Below, in pieces: positions 48,351-59,400 of a DNA stretch of 64,000 bases. The position numbers and the translations under genes are program-made. Numbering within the stretch: position 1 is the first letter of the stretch; each line of letters starts with the position of its first letter. This stretch comes from Bryum argenteum (lineage: Eukaryota; Streptophyta; Bryopsida; Bryales; Bryaceae), in NCBI GenBank assembly GCA_037043015.1, contig CM073330.1, positions 14,774,512 through 14,838,511 on the forward strand, read 5' to 3'. The notes beneath the pieces are model-generated. The model was not told where the DNA came from and did no database searches. It saw nothing but the letters and a program-made list of their open reading frames with translations.

Positions 48351-49189
48351 AATATACAATAACCAATAATTTATTTTTTTAAAATTAAGAGTCATTGAAA
48401 AGAAATGTCCATGTCATTATGTAATGGAAGAGTTCTTTAAAACTTTGCCAATGATGTAATTATACACTTATTTTATTGCTTATATATGGTTCCAAGGTAC
48501 AATTTCATTTTAGTAAGCAATTATATAGTCTAAGTGCCTTGTGTACGTGTAGAGTTGGTTATTATTTACAGGATTAGCATGAAATTAATAGCATTTCACA
48601 TCCTAAAAGTATTGTAATATTTTACAAACCTAAAGAGCCATGCTACTGTTTTATTTTTACCTGTATAGTAGGTGATGTTTTTATTATTCTGATTTATGTT
48701 CATGGAGGCCACAAAAGAAGTTTTCCTAAACATGTATCTGTATTCTGTAAGCATGATTCACTTTGAAACTGAAACACATATTCAATATTTAACTCCTGAT
48801 ACAGATTAAATTTTTGATATCGATTCTTTACGGGGATCGTTCGCAAAAATATCCTAATTTTAGATTTAGATATAATTCTTGTAATGGTAAATACAACACT
48901 GGAGTAAACCTCAAAAGTGTTACACTATGCATAAATATGTTAATTTTTGACATTACCTTTTCCACAGCGAGATGTGTAGAATCGAACAGTGATAGAATTG
49001 GTAAAAATAAACTCGGACACCTTGTTCTCCTAGTAAACCCCATGTGCATTGTTGTAATTTGGAAAAGAGCAAAGAATTGTCCTACAACTATGCTGCAACA
49101 ATACCAGAATCCCAAATTCATGCGGCCCACTTACTGAGGACGCGACGTTCCCAACAAAAATTGTAGTTCGCAGGTGAGGACATAGTGCT

Positions 49190-49312
49190 AACGTAGTTTA
49201 CGAAATTGGCGACTAGTTCAGAACCAAATCGGAGGAGATTTCAACGAAAACGTAGCTTACTTCGAAAACGTAGTTACAAAAACGTACTTCACAAAGTAAA
49301 ATTCTAGTAGTG
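49190..49312. repeat. Right terminus and subterminal repeats of the CACTA element
   Basis: Ends CTAGTAGTG at 49304-49312, in complement CACTACTAG, a CACTA tip. Inside it, copies of AAAACGTAG / CGTAGTTTACG-type words recur at about 49193, 49250, 49266 and 49280, as expected of En/Spm subterminal transposase-binding repeats. Beyond 49312 the sequence is copia LTR. Confidence 0.7.
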
Positions 49313-52133
49313 AAATAGGAAATGAAGGTGAACTTAATGGTAAATAGAAAGTCAAGTGATTGACGTTTTACATTCTATGTCTATGTGAATACCAAGTGAA
49401 TAATATTTCATTACAGTCTCCCTGAATCCGTGTCGTATATGAGAGGAGACCATGATTCTTAAAAAAAAATGTAAAATATGTACCATGTTTAAGAAATGGT
49501 TATTGAGACGATGCCTCGTTAAAAACCTAATGAACGGTAAAAAAAAAAACCTCTCTAGGGAAAAATATTAACGCCCGATCATTTAGGAAAAGAGTGCATC
49601 GTTACCTTAAGTGGTAAACTCTCGTAGCAAACGTAATCCAAGTTTTTCTCGAAGACGATGAAAGTCGGTCGTTGTAACTTGTAAGGGACTTTGTAAAAAT
49701 GTCCGTCACATTCTCGTGTGAGGCAATCGGTGTGATTTTTATTTGCTTCGTTTCTTAGAGGTCGTATACATACCAATATTTGACGTCCACATGTTTTGTC
49801 CGATTTGTTTTGATGTATGCAGATTCCATTCGGGAAATACACGCCTGATTATCCTCGTAGATTACCATTGGTTTGACTTTGTTGTTTTTGCACCAAATTC
49901 TGGTTTCGTTGTGAATGAAGCCAACTAATTGCCGTCACCAAACCGCATCTCTCGCTCCTTCATAAAGGGCAATGATCTTCGAGAGATTTGTAGAAGTTGC
50001 AACCATCGTTTGTTTTTGGGATTTCCATGATATTGCGGTGCCATTAAAAAGAAAGACGTATCCGATCTGAGATCTTGATCGATGTGGATCTGAAAGGTAT
50101 CCCGCGTCTGCATATCCAACACGACCCGTTGATTTGTCTTCTTTGGTAAAAAGAAGTCCATAATCTTCGGTCCCCCTCAAGTATCTCATTACATGTTTCA
50201 CTCCTGTCCAATGTCTTGCGGTGGGGGATTTACTGTATCGGGCGAGGAGGTTGACTGCAAATGCGATGTCCGTGCAAGTATTAACCGCCAAATACATAAA
50301 AGCTCCAATTGTCGCCAAATATGGCGTCTCCGGTCCAAGGATTTCTTCATCGTCGTCGGCCGGGCGGAATGGATCGGTGTGAATCCCCAAATGTCGAACC
50401 ACCATTGGTGTACTTAGAGGATGAGCTCGTGACATTGAAAAACACTCCAACACATGGCGAGTATACGCCGTCTAGTGCATAAAATGTCCCCTTGGCGTTC
50501 GTTCAATTTGTTGGCCAATGCAAAAGTGAGTTTCGCCTAAGTCAGTCATCTCAGATGTTGCTTTGAGTGTTTCCGCCGCCGCCAAGTTCATCTCCTTATG
50601 CCCAAAAATATTCACGTCGTCGACATAGATAGCTAGGATAGAGAAACGGTTACTCTTGTGTTTTACAAAGAGGGAAGAACAAATTGGATGGTTGACATAA
50701 CCATGTCCAATTATATATGTCCTAAATCGGTCATACCATAGTTTCCCCGATTGTTTGAGGCTATAAAGTGCCTTTCGCAAGCGAATACAATGTATTCCGC
50801 TATGTTGCGATGTTCCATCGGGGTGATCAGTCCCTCTGAAATCATCCGCCTCCGCAATCACCTGGGGATCGACGCCGTTTAGGTTCATGGCACTTCGATC
50901 TTCGCTTTCAGCAGATTCATAAATCGAGAGTCTCGAATCCATAGCCAAATATAAGGTGTTTCCTTCAAAGGAGAGTCCCGAAGGCACTCGGACATCGATG
51001 GTAGTATCCATCACGCCATAAAGATAGGCCGTGACCACGTCCATTTGTTTTATATGTAAATTATGCTCAAAAGCAAATGAAAGTAAAAATACGGAAAGTA
51101 ATAGTATCCATAACAAGGGAGTAGGTGTCTTTGTAATCAATACCATATTTTTGGTTGTAGCCTTGTGCCACAAGTCTTGCCTTGTATCGGATGACTTTGC
51201 CATTTGCATCACGTTTTCGAGTAAACACCCAACGAAGTCCAACTTGGAAGGGTTTTGAAACTTCTTCCACCGGAATCTCGGAAAAAACTTGCCGTTTGTT
51301 GAGCGAGTTAATTTCAAGAGAATCGCTACCTTCCACTCTAGCCAATCGGGAAGAGTCATACAATCTTTACTTTTTCGTGGTTCTTCATCAAAATTTGTAA
51401 ATTTTGCTCGTTTTGAGTTCCATGAGGGAGGCTTCGTCTGAGAAATAAAAGACGCAATGGATGCAGCAAAGGCTTCAGTTAGCTCAAATATTGTACAATC
51501 AATTATTGATAAATCAAAAAAATTGATGGAAAGTTCCGAGTTTGGGGTAAGAACTCCTTGTCCGATTTTTGGTATGTTTTTCGACCCCTTCGGACGTCCA
51601 CGCTTCTTTTGTGGAGGGGTTAGCTTTGATGGGGTACTCTCATTTGAGGCAAGGCAGATCAGAACGTGCTCCAACACATTCTTTTCGGGATTGATCTTTA
51701 TTGTGTCGACCAAAGCGTCGGGCATGTCGGAGGTCGCTTTCCGGATCATGAGTATCCTTCGTATTTCGATGTCTCTCTGAGGAAGTGAGTGGTCAATCGT
51801 CAGCCGTAACTTGAGTAGCGCATGCCATCAATGTAGACCAATCCAAATCTACTTTAGGTTGATGCTTGATTTGTGGACGACATCATAAAAATATGCAAAG
51901 TCTATATCATGAAAATATACAAGTCTATATATGCAAAGTGTATAAGCAAAGATAGAAAGTGTAATAGAGGTAAGGTGCTGATAACGTGTTGAAAATGATA
52001 GATAGGATAGTATATCATTGATTGTTATTGTTGTATGTTTGTGACTACATAAGAAACTAGAAGTTCTAACATCAAATAGGAAAAGAAGGTGAACTTAATG
52101 GTAAATAGAAAGTCAAGTGATTGACGTTTTACA
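49313..52133 (-). mobile_element. Decayed copia retrotransposon, 3' LTR truncated
   Basis: The right LTR (5' LTR for this minus-strand element) is about 51987-52133, starting TGTTGAAAATG and ending TTTTACA. The left LTR survives only as 49313-49372, matching 52074-52133 at 59 of 60 positions. Just inside the right LTR, the gene-strand sequence CGTTATCAGCACC resembles a plant copia primer-binding site. The interior is only about 2.6 kb and lacks recognisable gag, protease and integrase. Confidence 0.8.
49579..51780 (-). pseudogene. copia reverse transcriptase/RNase H remnant
   Basis: Reverse transcriptase landmarks: WVFTRKRDANGKVIRYKARL, VAQGYNQKYGIDY, KQMDVVTAYLYG, ALYSLKQSGKLWYDRF and the catalytic IYVDDV. 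RNase H follows with RYSKSPTARHW, YLRGTEDYGLLF and YADAGYLSDPHRSRSQIGY. Upstream is a basic AT-hook-like KKRGRPKGSKN. Lesions: two frameshifts (near 51365 and 51100) and TAG at 50472-50474, where the flanking text MH-TAYTRHVLE suggests a lost Gln. It is non-functional. Confidence 0.85.
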
Positions 52134-52661
52134 AGACAGGGGTCAACCAACAAGGCTAAGATTTATTGACTTAAAGAAAAAGACAATTGCAATTCATAAC
52201 AAGGTAGGATTTGACTGGCTTATAGAGAATGGCCTTCGCAATTTTCAACAAAGAATTGGCCCACATAAAATGTTGATAGGATTACATATATGATGGATGA
52301 ACTTCCTCTGATAAATAAAAAAATCTTGTAATCCCTAGTTACGAGAAAAACCTCGTAATCTTCAATTACGAAGTACAAAACCTTGTAAACTCAATTTCCT
52401 TGGAAGCTCGCAATTTCCAATTACAAAGAAAACCTTGTTCTTTCCATTTACAAATAAAACCTCCTAACTCTCAGTTACGAAGAAAACCTCGTAATCCCAA
52501 TTGCAATTTCTGACAAGAGTTGCAATTTTTGATTGATTGCGTATAAAAGACGACAGTTGCAATTTCCAACTGATGAAAGTTGCAATTCCAACTCACGATA
52601 GTTGCAATTCCAACTCACGATAGTTGCAATTCCAATTGACGACGATTGCAATTTCAAACTG
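52134..52661. repeat. Flanking repeat and minisatellite beside TM9SF copy 2
   Basis: About 52136-52323 matches 19690-19890 and 56122-56320 (phrases such as AAAGAATTGGCCCAC and GATGGATGAACTTC). The rest is the same minisatellite families as 18985-19690. The duplicated locus therefore has this unit twice, on both sides of the Tc1 element. Confidence 0.75.
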
Positions 52662-53239
52662 TACAATAGGGTGACATTCAAATTGGCCGTTTAGTAGTTC
52701 CAGGGATAGTGTCCTACACTGCTGCCAACTTTGACACCCTCCCCAAAGCTGAGAAATTTTTATTTTACCATGAAAATTTGGGGACAACATCATCTTTATG
52801 TTGAAAACATGCATACCAAATTTCAAGTCCAGGAGACTTATACAAAAAAACTTATGCAAGATCTACCAACATGGGATAGCTGTGAGAAAAGTGTCACACC
52901 TGCCAACTTTGACACCCTCCCAAGAATTGAGGAATTTTTTTTTGCCCATGAAATTTTTGGAGCAGAAACATTTTTATGTTGTTTGCATGTGTGGAAAATT
53001 TCAAGTCCAAAAGACCCATACAAAAAATAATATTCCAAATCTATTAACATGTGTAGTTTTGAGAAACAAAGGGGAAAACCATTTTACTACTTCCAACTTT
53101 GACGCCCTCCTTAGGATTGAGTTTTTGTTGATACATGGTGAAATTTTCGGCACAAGATCATCTCTACACTGGTAACATATGAGATAAATTTCAAAGCCAA
53201 AAGATGTACACAAAAAAGTTATTCCATATCTACCAACGT

Positions 53240-54669
53240 GTATGTCCTCCATTAGCGTCAATCACTGCTAGTAACCTAGAGGGCATAGAATGACATAGTT
53301 GAAGGAGCTTTGTACCATTGACTAACTTCCACTCTCTTTCAAGAACTACCTTCAATACATCTAAGTTTCTAGGGCATTGTTTGCCATGTTGCACAACATC
53401 TTTTAACATCCTCCAAACGTTCTCGATTGGATTGAGATCGGGAGAGTTTGCAGGCCACTTGAGCTTTTCGAGAAGGTGGCTTTAGGTACGTTCCCACTTG
53501 GCCTTAGAGGTGGTGTTAGAAGGTGGTCTTATCTCCTTAAAAGAGTGTGTGTCCACACCTACATTCTTTAGTAATTACCAATCCTACATGGATGCCCACA
53601 TGGCACACTCTAAAACTTGGAGGACAAAAAAAATATTAGCTAGTATTTGGGAGGACAAAAGATAGTTGAGCATTAGTAGGCAAGTGTTAAGGAAGCACCA
53701 CAATTAGAAATATTCTCAAGTTTTGAAGACTTAAGAGTGGTCTTAGTTAATGGGGCCTTTGAGGAGCCATTATGTAATTGAGGCTACTTTTCAAGACACT
53801 TTTCCAAGCCTCATTGATGAGGCCTTCCCTAAGAATAAGGAATTTCCCCAAAATTGTGGAGGTGTTAAGTTTTAATGTATGCTCTTATCAAAGGCCAGGT
53901 GGGAAGGGGCCTTTTGTCTCCATTCTTCACATATTTTGCTCCTATGGACGGGTGCCCCATCTTCCATAAGCACTCCTTGTGGAATTTGACCCATGAAATG
54001 AACCAATTTGGCATCGTAAACCACTTCTATAAAATCATTAGCAGAACGTTGACCTTTAGGCATAAAGACAAGTTCTGACTTTTGTCCTCCGGCAAATGCG
54101 CCCCAAATTATTAAAGAAGTTCTTCCACTTCTAAAAGTAGGAGCTAGACAACTTGATGAATAACGCTCATATGTACTTCTCCAAACATGAATTTGCCGAG
54201 AATTTTTTCCAATTTCAAAAGTAGATTCATTTGTCCAAACAACACGCTCCCACTCTTTTGCACTCCATCCACGGTACTTTTGAGCAAAAGCTAATCGTTG
54301 AGACATGTGACGAGGTGTCAAAAAAGGTTTTTTGACTGCAATTCGACTAAAAATGCCATTTTTATGTAAGGCCCTTTGAATAGTACGTCTACACACTTGA
54401 GTAGGACATGCATTGGTAATCTCTGAGAGTGAAGAGCAACGATGAATTTTTGAGTAATGCACAATACTATGAACATCTCTATCACTAAGCTTTTTAGCGT
54501 GACTTCCACCGCAAGGTTTGCGCTTGTAGGTTCCATCTTCTCTAAATGTTTTTACTAACCTTGTAACTGTTCTAATAGGAACTCCAATAGTAGCTGCAAT
54601 TTGAACTCCTGTAAATCTTCCCTCACTCAAACCTATGATGCGAGCACGAATTTCATCTGAAATTGCCAT
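53240..54669 (-). pseudogene. Tc1/mariner (DD34E-like) transposase, inactive
   Basis: Starts at ATG 54667-54669. An N-terminal paired helix-turn-helix region has IRARIIGLSEGRFTGVQIA and RTIQRALHKNG. The catalytic domain runs from VVWTNESTFEIG through IIWGAF and VLMEDGAPVHRSK to WPANSPDLNPIENVW (about 53415-53460). The first catalytic Asp, expected in WTDES, is Asn at residue 147; the second is Asp237. The last Glu is about 34-35 residues further once an insertion is skipped, so the type is DD34E. A 425-bp MITE-like insertion (53486-53910) follows RQK at about residue 253. Both features make it inactive. Confidence 0.9.
53486..53910. mobile_element. MITE inserted in the Tc1 transposase
   Basis: Imperfect inverted ends share TTCCCACYTGGCCTT. 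CTTTAG (53480-53485) and CTTTTG (53911-53916) flank it, a probable 6-bp or longer duplication with one change. The transposase reading continues on the far side with HLLEKLKWPANSPDLNP. The superfamily is unclear (hAT- or Mutator-like). Confidence 0.6.
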
Positions 54670-55191
54670 TATAAACTTATAGAGTGCGTGATGCTAGCTA
54701 CACAAGTAGAGTAGGGATTAGAGTAGAGCAAGGGGGAGAGAAGGGAGCCAAGGTGCTGGAGCAGAGAGGAGAGAGAAGGGTCGCCAAAACACAAGCCCAT
54801 ATGCATACATGAAAAATCATTTTGCTCTTAATCACTCATCATGTATGCCCAATGTGAATCAACACTCATGCATCCCACAATACAACACTCTCTTTTTTGA
54901 GGATTGTCTCAACATTCAGTCTATGACAAATCACACACACCATTCCCTTTACATAGTGTTCAATAGATATTTAGAAGAAAAAATTTGTCATGTGTCTAAT
55001 GCACACTTTATGGCCAAATGGATTCTTCTGCATGGAACATCTCTTCACGTCTTCATTTAGATGTTATTGATCTTTTTGAGAAGCATTTATGTTTGGTGGC
55101 TTACTCACATGATTGAGTTCAATGAAAAAGCATGAGGTGTCAAAGATATTTTGACATTTTCAATATGACCTTCAAATTGTTTATCATAGTT
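54670..55191. other. Non-coding 5' part of the Tc1 element
   Basis: Lies between the transposase start and the right inverted repeat. Includes a purine-rich GGGAGAGAAGGGAG-type tract near 54730-54780. No gene recognised. Confidence 0.5.
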
Positions 55192-55767
55192 ACACATGTT
55201 GATAGATATGGAATAACTTTTATGTATGTTTTTTGGCTTTGAAATTTATCTCACATGTTACCAGCGTAGAGATGATCTTGTGCCAAAAATTTCACCATGT
55301 ATCAACAAAAACTCAATCCTAAGGAGGGCGTCAAAGTTGGAAGTAGTAAAATGGTTTTCCCCTTTGTTTCTCAAAACTACACATGTTAATAGATTTGGAA
55401 TATTATTTTTTGTATGGGTCTTTTGGACTTGAAATTTTCCACACATGCAAACAACATAAAAATGTTTCTGCTCCAAAAATTTCATGGGCAAAAAAAAATT
55501 CCTCAATTCTTGGGAGGGTGTCAAAGTTGGCAGGTGTGACACTTTTCTCACAGCTATCCCATGTTGGTAGATCTTGCATAAGTTTTTTGTGTAAGTCTCC
55601 TGGACTTGAAATTTGGTATGCATGTTTTCAACATAAAGATGATGTCCCCAAATTTTCATGGTAAAATAAAAATTTCTCAGCTTTGGGGAGGGTGTCAAAG
55701 TTGGCAGCAGTGTAGGACACTATCCCTGGAACTACTAAACGGCCAATTTGAATGTCACCCTATTGTA

Positions 55768-56475
55768 CAAAGAACGACAGTTGCAATTTTCAACTTTACA
55801 GAGAACGACAGTTGCAATTTTCAACTCTATGGAGAATGACGATAACTGACAATAATAGTTGCAATTCCAACTGTCGACAATTGTAATTTCAATTAACGAC
55901 AGTTGCAATTTTCAACTCTACACTAAATGACGACAATTGACGGATAGTTGCAATTCCAACTGACTACGGTTGCAATATTGAACTGTACAAAGAACGACCT
56001 GACGACAATTGCAATTTTCAACTGTAGAGAGATCAACCATTGCAATATCCAACTATATTGACAATTTCCAACTACAGAGAGAACAACCATTGCAATTTCC
56101 AACTATACAGACAGTTGCAATTTCCTGACAAGGCAGGGATCGACCAACAAAGCTGGGATTTATTGACTTAGAGATAAACACAATTGCAATTAATAAGAAG
56201 GTAAGATGTGACTGGCAAGTAGAGAAAGGCAGTCACGATTCCCAACAAAGAATTGGCCCACTTAAAATACTGGTAGGATTACAAATATAATGGATGAACT
56301 TCCTTTGATGAATGAACACCTTGTAACACAAAGACGGAAAACCTCGTAACCCCAATGGGTACGTTCAAAGGTTGGTAGATTCGTACGTTGGTAATTTTCA
56401 TATATGTATATATATAAAAAGTAAAGCATAATTCCAAATGGTACACCAACCATGCAAGCTATATGACATATCCAG
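55768..56475. repeat. Minisatellite and flanking repeat left of TM9SF copy 2
   Basis: Degenerate GTTGCAATT-type units to about 56115, then the 190-bp repeat (56122-56320) and one unit of the sequence expanded at 19982-20108. It is the continuation of the array broken by the Tc1 insertion. Confidence 0.75.
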
Positions 56476-56479
56476 TTAA

Positions 56480-59400
56480 CCCCAATAAACTCACATTAGA
56501 AGCTGGGCCCAACAGGTGCTTGGGGCTTGACTACACCGAAGTACCAGAAAGCGAAAGAAAAAAGAAGAAATGGCAAGTCCATGTTATTGAAAAGTTGATA
56601 GATTACTCCTCCATTCCATCACAAATGTTGTTAGTGCTTGCTACTGACTGACATTTACTCATGATCATCCTGTCTACTCTACCCTACCACATCACGGCTC
56701 CATCACAGCACTCCAAAAAGGCGATGGCCTCGAAGCAAATTGCATTCTCTGACGCAGTACAAGATCCGTTCCCACTTCAGGCAATCAAATCGTGCTGTTG
56801 GAGCCCAGGAATGTTGCTACTAAAATAATTGGGATCTTACAGCTTAGTCGCACTTGATGTTCCTGTATATCCGGCGCACAAACAACGACGAACCCAAATA
56901 CCCCACAGCACCTGCACATCTCACAACACGTTACTCAAAATTGCATATCAAAACGTACAACAGTAGCACTAATCATGGCAATTCTGTATACTTAATACAA
57001 TATCATAGCAATAAGGTGGAATCCTACCCCATCTGCCCAGCGTACACTTGCAGGTATTGAAGTTAGATTCTAGGTAGGTGAGGAGATCTGAAGTTGCATA
57101 ACAAACAGACGAACTCTGCATATGCTCGCATAATAGTAGTAGCACTGTTCTACTCAATATAGCATTGTAGCAATAATATGGTATCCACCCCACTTGCAGG
57201 TATTGTGGTTAGAATGTAAGTAGGTGAAGAGAAGATGGAAAGGTTGTGGATGAACTTGAGGTGGCTTACCGCAGAAAATGCCGAGACCGATACAGAACAT
57301 GAGCGTGTAACCGAAGTAGAAACTGATCTGGAAGAAGCCCGACATCTTGGTCTTCATGTAATAGTAGTAGATCGAGTAGAGGTACACGTAAAGCGCGGTG
57401 GAGGCCGCGGACCAGAACGACGTCCATTGCCAGTGATAATTCTCAGCATTCAGCAAGAAGTACGTTGCCACAATCGTCACACACACCGTCACTATGGTCA
57501 GAATGATGAACACCAGCAGCATGAATCCGTAGACGTAGTACACCTGCCACAGCCAGAAAAAAACACCATCAAAACAAAAATATCAAACTCCCTGTATCAT
57601 AACTCAAAGAAAGCCGAATCACTGCACTGCTTAAAATGCTGACTAATTAGTGTCCATGACACTATTTCTGAACGGTTGATATCTAAGCGAGTACCACGTA
57701 AAAAACTGTGAAAAATGGGACACTCATTGACAAAGTGGAGTACATTCATTTTTGCTCATTCAAAATGCTCGGAATGAACCTTCAACACTTAACCTAGACC
57801 CTAATCATGTTTCTACAGTGAACTTTCCACAGTGTATTGGACGTGAGACACTAATTGCAGTCAGCACTGTAGTTTGAGTTCACTCGTGGAAGGAGAAGAG
57901 TGTTCCAGCAAAAGATGTGCACGGGTGCTTGCCTTGTATTGCCAGAAGGAGGTGAAAACGAAGTACATCTCGATGAAGATGCTTCCGAATGGCAGCAGTC
58001 CACCCAACAGGGCTACCACCGAAGGTCTGAGGTACCACTTCTTGTCCGGAATGGGACGAGGGATGGTCTTCACTCTGCACGGGTTGTCAGGCTGCCCGCT
58101 CCAGTTTCGCCCCACCACCGTCCCGAACAATGCTAGTGGGAACGAAATGAAAGCCCAAATCACCAACACCACCACCATGGTGCCAAAAGGAATGGCGGCC
58201 AGAGAATGGTAGTAGATGGCCACGAAGTTCAACAAGAAGCCAATGCCGAAGCACAAGAATGGGAACAACGACGCCGTCAGCAGCATCGACTTCATCCAGT
58301 ACTTTCCTGCACATCACAATAAGAGCATCAGACTCCATACAAAGCACAATTTCTAATAACATGCTACACTTAACTAACTACAGACAAATCCAGACAGGAT
58401 TTTCATTGTGCAATGTGCATTTAACCTAATTAGATCTACACATTGAAGCTTTGAGCAGCTGAATCTCCATACGATTTCTTGAAATCCTTTATGTTCAAAG
58501 ATTTCCATGGAGGACCCCCCCACAAGTTGGTTCTGGACTCTTAAAACTCCACAAGTAGTCCAATGAAGCATTGAAAGAATACCGTCATTGCGTGAGTAGA
58601 AGCCTCCGCTCACGTATCCAGCTATGAACGAGGTCAGCGCGTAGCATACGATGAATGCCGTCACAATAGCTCCACGCCTGCAACCACATGATCCAACACC
58701 AGCACCAATCAAATTCCACGCTATATTATGCAATTAATATAGAGTACGTCTTCTAGCTATTGTAAAGCGCCAATTACACTTGCATGAGCTAGTACGACAA
58801 GAGCACTTTCAGCACGTATCAACAACGCCAAAAGTCGAGAGGAGCTCGATTCGGGTCGTTTTGACTCAAAACAGAACGGCTTTTCTTCCAAATGACGAAA
58901 CTTTGACTCTAAGGATCCGTACTGTCAACTTAATGAACCTTGATGGGTAGACTAATTGGATAGTTTTACAACAAGATCCTACAGTTGAAATTCTCGAAAC
59001 CGAGTTTTAAACAGAGTGCACATTGGATTTCCAAAGCATCATGTTGAGGTCGTTTTGAGCCACCCGACTTCGAAGGACAAACCAAGAGCGCGTACCCGAC
59101 ATAGAGCATTCCGACGATGGACAAGAGGATGACAAGCAAGACCAGCATAGCGAGCTGGGCACCGGTCCCGACCAAGGCGGACAGGAGCACCAGATTGCGA
59201 GGGGCACGGAACACATCGCCATGCACCAGTTTCCATCCCGACTCCTCACTCACGTCCCTCTCCTGCACACCCCATCATTTTTCTAAGAATCATCCAACAT
59301 CACTTGAATTCAAACACGAAACATCATCATCGTCGTACTCACCAACGTCTCCAGGTCGTCCTCTTCGCGTGCGTACTTTGCGTAGTCGTTCCGGAGTGTT

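Larger units (their letters stand above)
46555..49303. other. 3' part of the CACTA element
   Basis: Between the tnp2 stop and the element's right terminus. Holds an F-box-like ORF (47492-47938) and a 28-bp triple repeat near 48267-48350. Frames at 47016-47298 (minus) and 48814-49137 (plus) have no recognised domain. Confidence 0.45.
52662..55767 (-). mobile_element. Tc1-type element with long terminal inverted repeats
   Basis: TA borders at 52662-52663 and 55766-55767. Inverted repeats of about 575 bp (52664-about 53244 and about 55192-55765) begin CAATAGGGTGACATTC. Each arm is built from three related units of about 179-190 bp starting CCAACTTTGACRCCCTCC (at 52724, 52903 and 53093 on the left). 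A Tc1 transposase lies on the minus strand between them. It is inserted in the minisatellite. Confidence 0.92.

Noticed and set aside
52838..53261. Apparent conserved proteins shared between 52.8-53.2 kb and 55.2-55.7 kb
   Set aside because: The similarity is due to the Tc1 element's long inverted repeats, not to duplicated genes.
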